Part shown: in pieces, positions 44,542-52,683 of the stretch
How the letters are laid out: each line of letters begins with the position of its first letter
How positions within the stretch are numbered: position 1 is the stretch's first letter
Source: Alteromonadaceae bacterium
GTDB taxonomy: Bacteria > Pseudomonadota > Gammaproteobacteria > Enterobacterales > Alteromonadaceae
Direction of reading: 5' to 3'
Assembly (NCBI GenBank): GCA_013373625.1
Contig: JABXHM010000023.1
Span: 110,042-174,041, forward strand
DNA length: 64,000 nt
Translations under genes and position numbers: made by a program
The notes under the pieces: model-generated
The model's database searches: none
Told to the model about the DNA's origin: nothing
What the model saw: the letters and a program-made list of their open reading frames with translations, nothing else

Positions 44542-45446
44542 CAGGCGACACTCTGCTGCTGTGATGTTTGATCTAACTGACGGTTAAGATTTGTCATTAA
44601 CTGTGCCAGTGGTAGCGCTTGATTCAACTCGCCGCAAACACTGCGCACTGAGTGAAAAATAGCGGTTGTCTGGCCACCACTTTTAAAGGCGACATGACGA
44701 ATGCTGCACTCAAGTTGGCGAGCAAATTCGGCCGCATCAGGTTGAGTAATATCAGGCATTAAAATAACGAAACGGTCACCCGCATACCGACAGGCTAAGT
44801 CGACAGCACGTAAATTCATTAAAATTAGCTGTGATATTTCGCGCAGAAAACGGTCGCCTTCAGCATGGCCATACCGCACGTTAAATTGTGCAAAATCGTT
44901 AATGTCTAACACTACAATACTGGCCGGTACATGTTGTGCCTGCAATTCTGTAGCCCGTGCGCGCCAGTAACCAGCTCGATACAGCTGCGTGATAGCATCG
45001 ATTTGATCGTGAGCGCGATACCACATCTCACGCCGCTGTAGCTGACGATTTAACGCCAGTTGTTCCTGATGCCATAAATACAGCGCATAACTCATCACTA
45101 CCATGCCTACCGCGGCAGGGATGGGCTCCACAATACTGACCCAGTCAACGTTGGGTGGGTAATAGGTAAACTCATCAAATACATCCAGCAGCGCAGAAAA
45201 ATTAAACAGGCTGAGCCCAGCCACCAACAAGCCAGTGACCTTCCCTGGAGGACGACTGATCATCACCACTAATATCCAGCACAGGGTTAACAGCCCAATA
45301 CTGCCCTCCCCTACGACATCCAGCCATTCAATATCGGCGACAGGTTTAAGCTCACCGTTTATCACACTCAGTAACAGCGCAATACCAATAATACTTAACA
45401 CTAAGGCCAGCAAACCCCGGTGTCGGGTTAACAAACTAAAATTCAT
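44541..45446 (-). CDS. Membrane GGDEF protein with degenerate active site
   Basis: The 301-residue protein has four or five hydrophobic helices in the first 125 residues and a GGDEF domain at about 145-290. The active-site motif GG(D/E)EF reads AGDRF (in CRYAGDRFVILMPD), so the second Gly-pair residue and the metal-site Glu are changed to Ala and Arg. Diguanylate cyclase activity is therefore unlikely; it may bind GTP or act as an allosteric or scaffold protein. The signal-sensing membrane part has no family match. Its stop overlaps the AraC gene start, and it is divergent from the phytate-scavenging operon by 320 bases. Confidence 0.85.
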   Translation of the reverse strand: MNFSLLTRHRGLLALVLSIIGIALLLSVINGELKPVADIEWLDVVGEGSIGLLTLCWILVVMISRPPGKVTGLLVAGLSLFNFSALLDVFDEFTYYPPNVDWVSIVEPIPAAVGMVVMSYALYLWHQEQLALNRQLQRREMWYRAHDQIDAITQLYRAGYWRARATELQAQHVPASIVVLDINDFAQFNVRYGHAEGDRFLREISQLILMNLRAVDLACRYAGDRFVILMPDITQPDAAEFARQLECSIRHVAFKSGGQTTAIFHSVRSVCGELNQALPLAQLMTNLNRQLDQTSQQQSVA

Positions 45447-45766
45447 TTCGATTCCCTAAAACCCTAACGGGTAAATAACCCCGATTACTGTATTCATTTA
45501 GAGCGGGGATACAGGGGTCATTCTGGCTCAGGAATGTGACATTGTGATGATAGTTACACTCAAATAGGTTTGAAATTTCGTTTTATAGCCTGCTTAAACA
45601 AAGAGTTAGCTAGGGGTCTTTTGGGCTCAGCAAGATTCAGCAGGGTCGCAAAACACCTGTTTTTGCTCATTTTTCAACCAGCTGACAATGACACCGTCAT
45701 AGAGTTGTCATTTTTGCTTTCTACCTTAGCCGCCAGGTTGCACATTCACTTATACAAGAGAACACT
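45447..45766. other. Divergent region between the GGDEF and TonB-receptor genes
   Basis: About 320 bases. It holds the Pho-box promoter at 45694-45727 and the receptor ribosome site (AAGAGAA) near 45755. A frame from 45570 ending at 45770 overlaps the receptor start but has no convincing ribosome site or family resemblance, so I leave it out. Confidence 0.5.
45694..45727 (+). promoter_or_regulatory. Pho box and -10 region of the phytate operon
   Basis: CCGTCAT (45694-45700) and TTGTCAT (45705-45711) are 7-bp direct repeats separated by AGAG, which is the layout of a PhoB-binding site (consensus CTGTCAT, 4 bases, CTGTCAT). TACCTT at 45722-45727 begins 10 bases after the box, the expected -10 position. 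The first start codon of the operon lies 40 nt downstream. Phosphate starvation should therefore induce the operon. Confidence 0.7.
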
Positions 45767-48460
45767 ATGAAAAATCGTATTACCAGTCTCGCGCTGGCAG
45801 TCGGTACCGCCTGTTGCTCAGTTGCTGCGGTGGCAGAAGACAACGCAGGATTAATTGGTCAGCTTACCAACAGTGAGCAAAACCGTGTCTTTGCCGGGGC
45901 GAAAATCGAAATCACCGAATTAGACAAAGTGACTTTTTCCCGTCGCGACGGCACGTTTCGCTTTACCAATTTACCTGAGGGTGAGTTTACCCTGGTCGTC
46001 ACGTATATTGGCGCTGCGCCGGTGACGCGCAAGGTAAGTTTGTCGGCAGGAGAAAACCTCACGCCAGTGATTACCATTGAAGCGGCTGATGAATCTCTCG
46101 AAGAGGTTATGGTTCGCGGCCAGCGCAGCGGCCAGGCAAGCGCAATTAATCAGCAGCGTATGGCTGACAATATAAAATCTGTAGTATCAGCCGATGCCAT
46201 TGGCCAGTTTCCGGATCAGAATGCGGCTGAGTCATTGCAACGACTGCCGGGCTTGTCTATTGAACGAGATCAGGGGGAAGGCCGGTTTGTTGGGATTCGT
46301 GGTATCGACCCTAACCTGAACAACGTGACCATTAACGGTCTTAACGTACCGTCACCAGAAGGCGGGGTGCGCTCTGTCGCGCTGGATGTCATTCCTTCAG
46401 AGCTAATCCAGACGCTGGAAGTCTCTAAGTCAGTGACCTCCGACATGGACGCCGATGCCATTGGTGGCTCGGTAGAAGTAAAAAGTGTCAGTGCCTTTGA
46501 TCGTAAAGGGCAGACTGCCACATTAAGCGGCCAGTTGAGCCAGAACGAGCTACGTGATGAGCTTAGTCCAAAACTGTCGGGAACCTACACCAATACCTGG
46601 AATGACAGCTTTGGTGTTGCCGCAGCGCTGTCTTACTTTAAACGCAGTTTTGGCTCTGACAACATAGAGTCGAATGGCGACGATGAAATAGAACAACGCC
46701 AGTACACCATTACCCGTGAACGTCTTGGTGCCGCACTCAACGTTGATTACCGTCCTGATTTTAACAACCAGTACTATTTGCGCACGCTTTATAGTGAGTT
46801 TTCTGACGACGAATACCGGCAGGCTAATATCTTTGTGTTGGATGGTGAAGACTCGGAAGTTGAACGTGAGTCTAAAGACCGCTTCGAAGAGCAGTCTATT
46901 TTAACCCTGGCGGCAGGCGCTGAACACATGCGTGGTGAATGGCTATTCGACTATCAGTTAGGGTATGCCAAGTCAGACGAGAGCGAGCCTGATGCGCTTT
47001 ATTACACCTTTGTCGGGGAAGATAGCAGCATCACCGGAGATCTGCAGCGCCGCATTCCATCGGTTGCTTATGATGCATCTGTTAATGACTTCAACAACTA
47101 CGATGTTGACGAAATCAGCTTTGAAAACAATTACGCGAAAGATACCGAAAATAGTATCAAGGCAAATATTACAAAGTCTTTTGCCGATTCACCTTACCTG
47201 AGCGAGCTAAAATCCGGGGTTAAATATCGCAGTCGCAGCAAATCTGTAGACAGTAATATCTTTATTTATGACGGCGATTTTGATGATCTTGATAGCACCC
47301 AGTTCGCCACCGATGGGGTTGACTACGGCATTGCTAATTTCGGTCCGGGCCTTAACCGCGCCGCAATGCGTGCCTACTACAATCAGAACCGCACAGCGCT
47401 GGAGCTTGCTGAACTGGACTCAGAGCTAGAGTCAAACGGCGCGTCTTACGAAACCAACGAGGATATTTTCGCTGCCTACTTTATGGGTACGTTTGATATC
47501 AACAAATTCCATATTGTGGCCGGTTTACGCTATGAAAAAACCGATTTTGATACCAGTGGCATGCGGGTAGAACTGGTAGAAGATGAACAAAACGACGTGG
47601 AAGAAGTGGTGAATACCCCCTGGTCATCGCAACGCAGATACGACTACCTGTTACCCAGTATCAACATAAAATACAACGTGTCAGATAAACTCATAGCCAG
47701 AGCAGCCTTCACGCAAACCATTTCCCGCCCTGGTTTTGAACAATCTGCTGCATTCCAGATTATCGAAAGTAAAACCGAAGAAGACGACGGTGTGTTTGTC
47801 ACCGAGCGCGAAGCGGAGGTGGGTAACCCGCAGCTACAACCTTATGAGTCGGATAACTTTGATTTATCCATTGAGTATTACCCGGGGCAGATTGGGGTAA
47901 TTTCAGCGGGTCTGTTCTACAAACAAATCGATAATTTTGTGATTACCGCAAACGTTGCCGGGACTAAAGGTTGGGAAGGCTTTGAAGAGGTTATGCAACC
48001 CTTAAACGGCGAAAGTGCCGATCTCACCGGTATTGAACTGGCGTGGGTGAAAAACTTCGACAACGGCCTGTTATTATCTGCCAATGGCACATTTTCCGAC
48101 TCTGAAGCAACCACGCTGCTTGACGGGGAAGAATATAAAACCAGTTTGCCAAATCAGTCAGACACCATTGGAAACCTCGCGGTAGGTTATGAAGATAACA
48201 GCTGGAGTTTGCGTTTATCCATGACTTACAAAAGTACCAACCTGGAAGAAATCGACGGTGATATGCTGCGCATGGAAGACGCCCACCAGCAATTCGATTT
48301 TATGGGTAAATATTATATTAATAACGACCTGACCGTGTACTTCAACGCCATCAACATTAACGATGAGCCTTACTATCACTACTTCGACCGCCGCAACCAA
48401 AATGCGCAGTACGAAGAATATGGCCGTACCTTTGAAATCGGTTTTAACTGGCAACTGTAA
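45767..48460 (+). CDS. TonB-dependent outer-membrane receptor of the phytate locus
   Basis: An 897-residue outer-membrane receptor. A signal peptide (about 1-23) precedes a carboxypeptidase-regulatory-like beta domain (about 28-110, GQLTNSEQNRVFAGAKIEIT), a TonB-box-like EEVMVRG at about 113, a plug domain (SADAIGQFPDQNAAESLQRL, then PNLNNVTINGLNVPSPEGG) and a 22-strand barrel to the end, NWQL. This class takes up large or scarce substrates using TonB energy. The gene leads an operon with a purple-acid-type phosphatase and a phytase lipoprotein, so the likely cargo is phytate, inositol phosphates or their breakdown products. The ribosome site and a Pho box lie upstream. Confidence 0.9.
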   Translation: MKNRITSLALAVGTACCSVAAVAEDNAGLIGQLTNSEQNRVFAGAKIEITELDKVTFSRRDGTFRFTNLPEGEFTLVVTYIGAAPVTRKVSLSAGENLTPVITIEAADESLEEVMVRGQRSGQASAINQQRMADNIKSVVSADAIGQFPDQNAAESLQRLPGLSIERDQGEGRFVGIRGIDPNLNNVTINGLNVPSPEGGVRSVALDVIPSELIQTLEVSKSVTSDMDADAIGGSVEVKSVSAFDRKGQTATLSGQLSQNELRDELSPKLSGTYTNTWNDSFGVAAALSYFKRSFGSDNIESNGDDEIEQRQYTITRERLGAALNVDYRPDFNNQYYLRTLYSEFSDDEYRQANIFVLDGEDSEVERESKDRFEEQSILTLAAGAEHMRGEWLFDYQLGYAKSDESEPDALYYTFVGEDSSITGDLQRRIPSVAYDASVNDFNNYDVDEISFENNYAKDTENSIKANITKSFADSPYLSELKSGVKYRSRSKSVDSNIFIYDGDFDDLDSTQFATDGVDYGIANFGPGLNRAAMRAYYNQNRTALELAELDSELESNGASYETNEDIFAAYFMGTFDINKFHIVAGLRYEKTDFDTSGMRVELVEDEQNDVEEVVNTPWSSQRRYDYLLPSINIKYNVSDKLIARAAFTQTISRPGFEQSAAFQIIESKTEEDDGVFVTEREAEVGNPQLQPYESDNFDLSIEYYPGQIGVISAGLFYKQIDNFVITANVAGTKGWEGFEEVMQPLNGESADLTGIELAWVKNFDNGLLLSANGTFSDSEATTLLDGEEYKTSLPNQSDTIGNLAVGYEDNSWSLRLSMTYKSTNLEEIDGDMLRMEDAHQQFDFMGKYYINNDLTVYFNAININDEPYYHYFDRRNQNAQYEEYGRTFEIGFNWQL

Positions 48461-48525
48461 AACCCGACAACGTTAATAACACGCAAGATCCGGCGGGCGA
48501 ATTGCCCGCCTTTATAAGGCTTAAC

Positions 48526-49515
48526 ATGAACATTAAACCTATTTTGGCGCTAGCTATTCTTATTACGGGTACGGTGAGCGCCAACAATGAAACATACAAT
48601 GATGCCTACTATGCTGCGCATCATATCGACTCACAAGTTGATACCAGCGAAGACGACTGGACATTTCTGGTGGTTGGCGACTGGGGCCGAAACGGTCACT
48701 TTGCCCAACGTGATGTAGCCAAATGGATGGATATAGCCGCTTATCAATTTGATGTAGAAGCGATTATCTCAACCGGCGACAATTTTTATGACAATGGTGT
48801 GGCATCGGTCAACGATCCATACTGGCAAACGTCTTTCGAATCAATTTACCACGGACCACACTTATTTTTAGACTGGTACGTAGTATTAGGTAATCATGAT
48901 TACCGTGGTAACTGGCAGGCGCAAATTGACTATAGCAATATAAGCCGCCGCTGGACGATGCCAGCTCAATATTTTGATAAGCGGGTTACCACCCCGGATG
49001 GCGGCAGTTTGCACCTGGTGTTTATTGATACCAGTCCGCTTAACCCGGATTATCAACACGAAGAAAAGTACCGCGAAACTCAGGCACAGGATGCAAACGC
49101 GCAACTTGCCTGGTTCAGGAATACTCTGGAAACCAATCAGGATGCTGACTGGACAATTGTTATTGGCCACCACCCCTTGTATTCAAGTGGCAAACGCTAC
49201 GGTAAAAATCAGGCAGTACGCAATGTCATAGAACCCATTTTAGAGCGCTATAAGGTAGATGCTTATATCGCCGGACACGAACATGACTTGCAGCACAATC
49301 AACCTGCGGGACGCACCGTGGCGCACTTTGTTTCTGGCGGTGGCTCAGAAATCCGCCCGACAGCGCAACGCGCGTTTACCCGCTTTGCCAAATCCTCAGC
49401 GGGTTTTGCCGTTGTGCGAGTAAACGCCCACCGGATCGCGTTAGAGTTTATCAACGAGCAGGGCGAATCGTTATACCAGTACAGCATTGCCACAGCGCAG
49501 GAGCCAACATTATGA
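48526..49515 (+). CDS. Secreted purple-acid-type metallophosphatase
   Basis: A 329-residue protein with a signal peptide (MNIKPILALAILITGTVSA) and a calcineurin-like metallophosphoesterase domain of the tartrate-resistant acid phosphatase kind. The metal-ligand motifs stand in order: VVGDWG, STGDNFYDNG, VLGNHDY, IGHHPLYS and AGHEHDLQH. The STGDNFYDNG and VLGNHDY pair is typical of mammalian-type purple acid phosphatases. It would remove phosphate from monoesters in the periplasm or outside. The start codon at 48526 follows an AAGG site; an earlier in-frame start has no support. The stop overlaps the phytase start by 4 bases (ATGA). Confidence 0.9.
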   Translation: MNIKPILALAILITGTVSANNETYNDAYYAAHHIDSQVDTSEDDWTFLVVGDWGRNGHFAQRDVAKWMDIAAYQFDVEAIISTGDNFYDNGVASVNDPYWQTSFESIYHGPHLFLDWYVVLGNHDYRGNWQAQIDYSNISRRWTMPAQYFDKRVTTPDGGSLHLVFIDTSPLNPDYQHEEKYRETQAQDANAQLAWFRNTLETNQDADWTIVIGHHPLYSSGKRYGKNQAVRNVIEPILERYKVDAYIAGHEHDLQHNQPAGRTVAHFVSGGGSEIRPTAQRAFTRFAKSSAGFAVVRVNAHRIALEFINEQGESLYQYSIATAQEPTL

Positions 49516-51428
49516 ATCTGATCCGAACCGCTGTCTTATTAACGGCCGCCCTGAGCGTTACTGCATGCACTCTGAAGGCACCGCATTCAAAACCCGCTAA
49601 TGTAATGAACTTCAATTCAGTGTCATTAAGCGGTGAAAGCATTCACCCATTGGTAGTTAACAACTCGCTGCATGGCTGGCTTGTCACCAGCGAAGCAAGC
49701 GGTTTGCACTGGCTCGACAACCAGGGCAACCGGATAAACGAACTCCCCGGACACATTGCCCAGGCAGACTGGCGAGTCATGCCACACAATAGCAAACTCA
49801 GTGTTATCGCCGCCATCGACAACAATACCTCGGCGCTGCATCTGGTAACACTGAATACCCAAAGTGGTGAATTTAGCCAGCTATTAAGCATACCCTCTGA
49901 GATTGCTGACCGTGAGTCGGTGTGTCTTAGCGTTCAACAAAGTGAGTTATATGTCTTTAGCTCTGACGCCCGAGGCTTAATGTCGCAATACCTCATCAGT
50001 CAAAATAACGATGAATGGCGACTTTTACCGGTAAGGCAGTTTATGGTGGGGCCGGATATCTCATCCTGTAGCGTCGCCGACGACAGCCAGACACTGTTGA
50101 TTGCGGAAGAAGCGGTGGGTATATGGCATTACAATGCAAATCCTGAAGGCGAAAATACCCGCACACTGGATTATTATGCCAGCGCACCAGAAATTGAATC
50201 TGTTGCGGCACTCAACAACGGCCATTACTTTACCGTCGCCACCGATGAACCACTCATTCGAGAGCGGGCTGCCTATCTCAAGGGGTACCACCATACCGAC
50301 TGGCCAGTCGCCAGGCAAGCAGAGTTAAAATCGGTGAGCGTTGCAGCTGACGGCAACTCTATTTATGTGGGTGTGTTTGATGAAGCAGCGGCTGAATTAT
50401 TAACAACCCGTATTGCCCTTCCCCCGAATAACGCGGATTCGAGCCAGCAGGCACTAACACAGCCAGAGGTATACACTATCACGGCAGATGCGCAGACCAC
50501 GCCGGTAAACCGCTATGGTGATGCTGCCGACGACCCGGCTATCTGGATTAATCGTCAAAACCCTCAGACCAGCTTAATTTTGGGCACCGATAAAAAATAT
50601 GGCCTGAATGTCTACTCTCTGGATGGCACGCTGCAACAGTCTCTTGCCGTAGGGCGAGTAAATAATGTGGATATTCGCTACCAAGTCGAAACAGCAAAAG
50701 GTAAACAGGATATCGCCGTAGCAAGCAATCGCTCATCGCAAACGCTGTCAGTGTTTACCATTGCGTCCAGCGGCAAACTTGGTCATTTAGCAGAGTTACC
50801 CACAACGTTAAATGATGTGTATGGGTTGTGCACCGGTCTTATTAATGAACAGCTCAACGTTTTTATTAATGACACCGACGGACGTTACCAGCGGTACATA
50901 CTGCATTTTGATGACGCCCACCCGCAGGCTGAACTGGTCGAAGAATTTAGTTTACCCAGTCAGCCAGAGGGCTGTGTCGTGGACGATAACAGCGCTGAAC
51001 TTTTTATGGGAGAGGAAGCTCAGGGGATCTGGCGTAAAGCATTAGGCGCCCCGCAATCTGCACCCGAGTTAATTGCCCGAGTCGGCGGTGACGTGGCGCC
51101 CGATATCGAGGGAATGGGATTATATACATTAGACAACCAACGTTATCTGGTTGCTTCCAGTCAGGGCAATAACCGCTTCGCGGTTTATGCGCTGGATAAC
51201 AATAATCGCTTACTCGGTACCTTCAGGATCGGCCTGAATCAACAAGCGGGGATAGACGGTGTGTCAGAAACCGATGGCCTGGAAGTCACCGCATTGCCTG
51301 TTGGTGATGCCTACCCTGCAGGTTTACTGGTGGTGCAGGATGGCCGCAACTTGCTGCCCTCTGCCCCGCAAAACTTCAAACTGATTAACGGTAACAAGCT
51401 AGCGAAGTTTATTCGGACGCTTCGCTGA
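49512..51428 (+). CDS. Dual-domain beta-propeller phytase lipoprotein
   Basis: The protein of 638 residues has a lipobox signal (Cys19 after LSVTA) and two beta-propeller halves. The second half (about 320-635) is a standard beta-propeller phytase: YGDAADDPAIWINRQNPQTS, GTDKKYGLNVYSLDG, VNNVDIRY, YGLCTG, SQPEGCVVDD, EGMGLY and DGVSETDGLEV carry its calcium and phosphate ligands. The first half (about 40-310) has similar blade periodicity but lacks the DDPAIW and most ligand residues, so it is a degenerate propeller domain. Such enzymes remove phosphates from phytate in calcium-rich water. It is co-transcribed with the phosphatase, with a 4-base overlap. The enzymes and the receptor act outside the inner membrane. 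Confidence 0.92.
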   Translation: MNLIRTAVLLTAALSVTACTLKAPHSKPANVMNFNSVSLSGESIHPLVVNNSLHGWLVTSEASGLHWLDNQGNRINELPGHIAQADWRVMPHNSKLSVIAAIDNNTSALHLVTLNTQSGEFSQLLSIPSEIADRESVCLSVQQSELYVFSSDARGLMSQYLISQNNDEWRLLPVRQFMVGPDISSCSVADDSQTLLIAEEAVGIWHYNANPEGENTRTLDYYASAPEIESVAALNNGHYFTVATDEPLIRERAAYLKGYHHTDWPVARQAELKSVSVAADGNSIYVGVFDEAAAELLTTRIALPPNNADSSQQALTQPEVYTITADAQTTPVNRYGDAADDPAIWINRQNPQTSLILGTDKKYGLNVYSLDGTLQQSLAVGRVNNVDIRYQVETAKGKQDIAVASNRSSQTLSVFTIASSGKLGHLAELPTTLNDVYGLCTGLINEQLNVFINDTDGRYQRYILHFDDAHPQAELVEEFSLPSQPEGCVVDDNSAELFMGEEAQGIWRKALGAPQSAPELIARVGGDVAPDIEGMGLYTLDNQRYLVASSQGNNRFAVYALDNNNRLLGTFRIGLNQQAGIDGVSETDGLEVTALPVGDAYPAGLLVVQDGRNLLPSAPQNFKLINGNKLAKFIRTLR

Positions 51429-51731
51429 AACTGAATAATGACCAAATCAGTATCTACCTCACAGGCAGCTAACGCTGCCTGTGATATTTGCAGCAATACG
51501 CCTTTTACATCAGGCAATTCATTGCTCATTATACCTATGTATTGCTTTCTATAAGCGAGCAACATTTCTTTCTTCCTCATTCCACATACCATAGCTGGCT
51601 GCGCAAAAAAGTCTTATTCATGGAGGTGACGGTTTAGATTCACGTTTATACAGTGAAGAAATAGCACCAACAAACTTGCAGGATTGCGAAAATAGCAAAT
51701 ACTTAAACTAATACGGAAGTCGGAGTTATAT
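51429..51731. other. Region between the phytate operon and the CheY-like operon
   Basis: About 300 bases. A hairpin, CACAGGCAGC with GCTGCCTGTG and loop TAAC (51460-51483), follows the phytase stop; no long T run is present, so it is a weak terminator or mRNA-stabilising end. The promoter of the next operon must lie in the rest. I could not pick its boxes. Confidence 0.5.
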
Positions 51732-52097
51732 ATGAGTTTAACAGTACTGGTAGCCGATGATTCAAAGCTCTCCAGACGCAGTGTGATACGAGCAATCCCG
51801 TCCGAGCTTGATGCTACAGTAAAAGAAGCAAGCAACGGCCGAGAAGCGATAGAACAGCTCAGCGATACAGAAATTCAACTGCTTCTGCTGGATTTAACTA
51901 TGCCAGAAGTCGATGGTGTTGGCGTATTGGAATACTTATCGGGCCAGCCCAAGGCACCGGATGTCATCGTTATAAGCGCAGACTTTCAACCTGAAAAACA
52001 ACGTATCGTAATGTCTTTAGGCGCTAAACGATTTTTACGTAAACCGCTTAATCAGGAAGAACTAGCCATGACCTTATTTGAGTTGGGTTACCTATGA
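51732..52097 (+). CDS. CheY-like single-domain response regulator
   Basis: A 121-residue receiver without an output domain. The acidic pair is D9-D10 (VADDSK), the phosphoacceptor is Asp54 (LLLDLTMPE), the switch Ser is in VIVISADF and the Lys in FLRKPLN, so it can be phosphorylated. Its stop overlaps the start of the CheC-like gene by 4 bases, and a histidine kinase follows. The set makes a complete phosphorylation circuit: kinase, receiver and phosphatase. No chemoreceptor or flagellar gene is in the window, so a role in a non-chemotactic pathway is more likely. Confidence 0.9.
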   Translation: MSLTVLVADDSKLSRRSVIRAIPSELDATVKEASNGREAIEQLSDTEIQLLLLDLTMPEVDGVGVLEYLSGQPKAPDVIVISADFQPEKQRIVMSLGAKRFLRKPLNQEELAMTLFELGYL

Positions 52098-52678
52098 GTT
52101 CAGTGATCAGCCTCTCTGACGATCAGCAGGATGCCCTGCAAGAACTGATGAACATTTCAATGGGTCAGGCTGCCAACAGTCTGGCCCATTTAATTGAAAC
52201 CAAAATAGATATATCCATACCTAATATTACCGCCGTTACGCCAGAGGGACTTTACGATTTAGTCAGGCATAATCAAAAGGCCTATTATACGCGACAATCG
52301 TTCATGGGGGACATTCATGGTGAAGTCATGTCTGTGCTTACTGAACACGGCCTGGGAGAAGTCGCTGAGTTAATGGAGTATGAGCAACCGCTGTCTGAAA
52401 GTGAAGTTAAAGAAACCATTCTGGAGCTTTCGAATATACTGGCCGGAGCCTGTTTAGCCGGTCTGTCAGAGCAACTTGAGTTAACGACCAACTTACAAAT
52501 GCCAACCCTTTTCGAGCCGCAACAAAATGACTTTTCTCAGTTTAGCTGGCAGCATAGTCTCATCATGGAAGTACAGTTTGACATTCATGTCACCTCATTC
52601 AACATGCGGGTGGTGTTTTGTCTGGATGATAGCTCGTTATCGCGGCTGACAGCGACGATAGACGAATTACTGGGTTAA
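52094..52678 (+). CDS. CheC-family phosphatase-like protein
   Basis: A 194-residue protein that looks like CheC, a phosphatase for phospho-CheY. It has the family's two active-site helices, each with E-x-x-N: E17-N20 in LQELMNISMGQAANSL and E111-N114 in ILELSNILAGACLAGL. The central sheet between them carries the family strand pattern. It therefore probably dephosphorylates the adjacent CheY-like receiver. It overlaps that gene by 4 bases, and the histidine kinase starts 6 nt after its stop, giving tight translational coupling. CheC is mostly known from Firmicutes and Archaea chemotaxis, so its use here outside a chemotaxis cluster deserves attention. Confidence 0.85.
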   Translation: MSSVISLSDDQQDALQELMNISMGQAANSLAHLIETKIDISIPNITAVTPEGLYDLVRHNQKAYYTRQSFMGDIHGEVMSVLTEHGLGEVAELMEYEQPLSESEVKETILELSNILAGACLAGLSEQLELTTNLQMPTLFEPQQNDFSQFSWQHSLIMEVQFDIHVTSFNMRVVFCLDDSSLSRLTATIDELLG

Positions 52679-52683
52679 GAGCA

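Noticed and set aside
45570..45770. 66-codon frame overlapping the TonB-receptor start by ATGA
   Set aside because: It begins at TTG with only a poor ribosome site, has no family resemblance and spans the Pho box and promoter.
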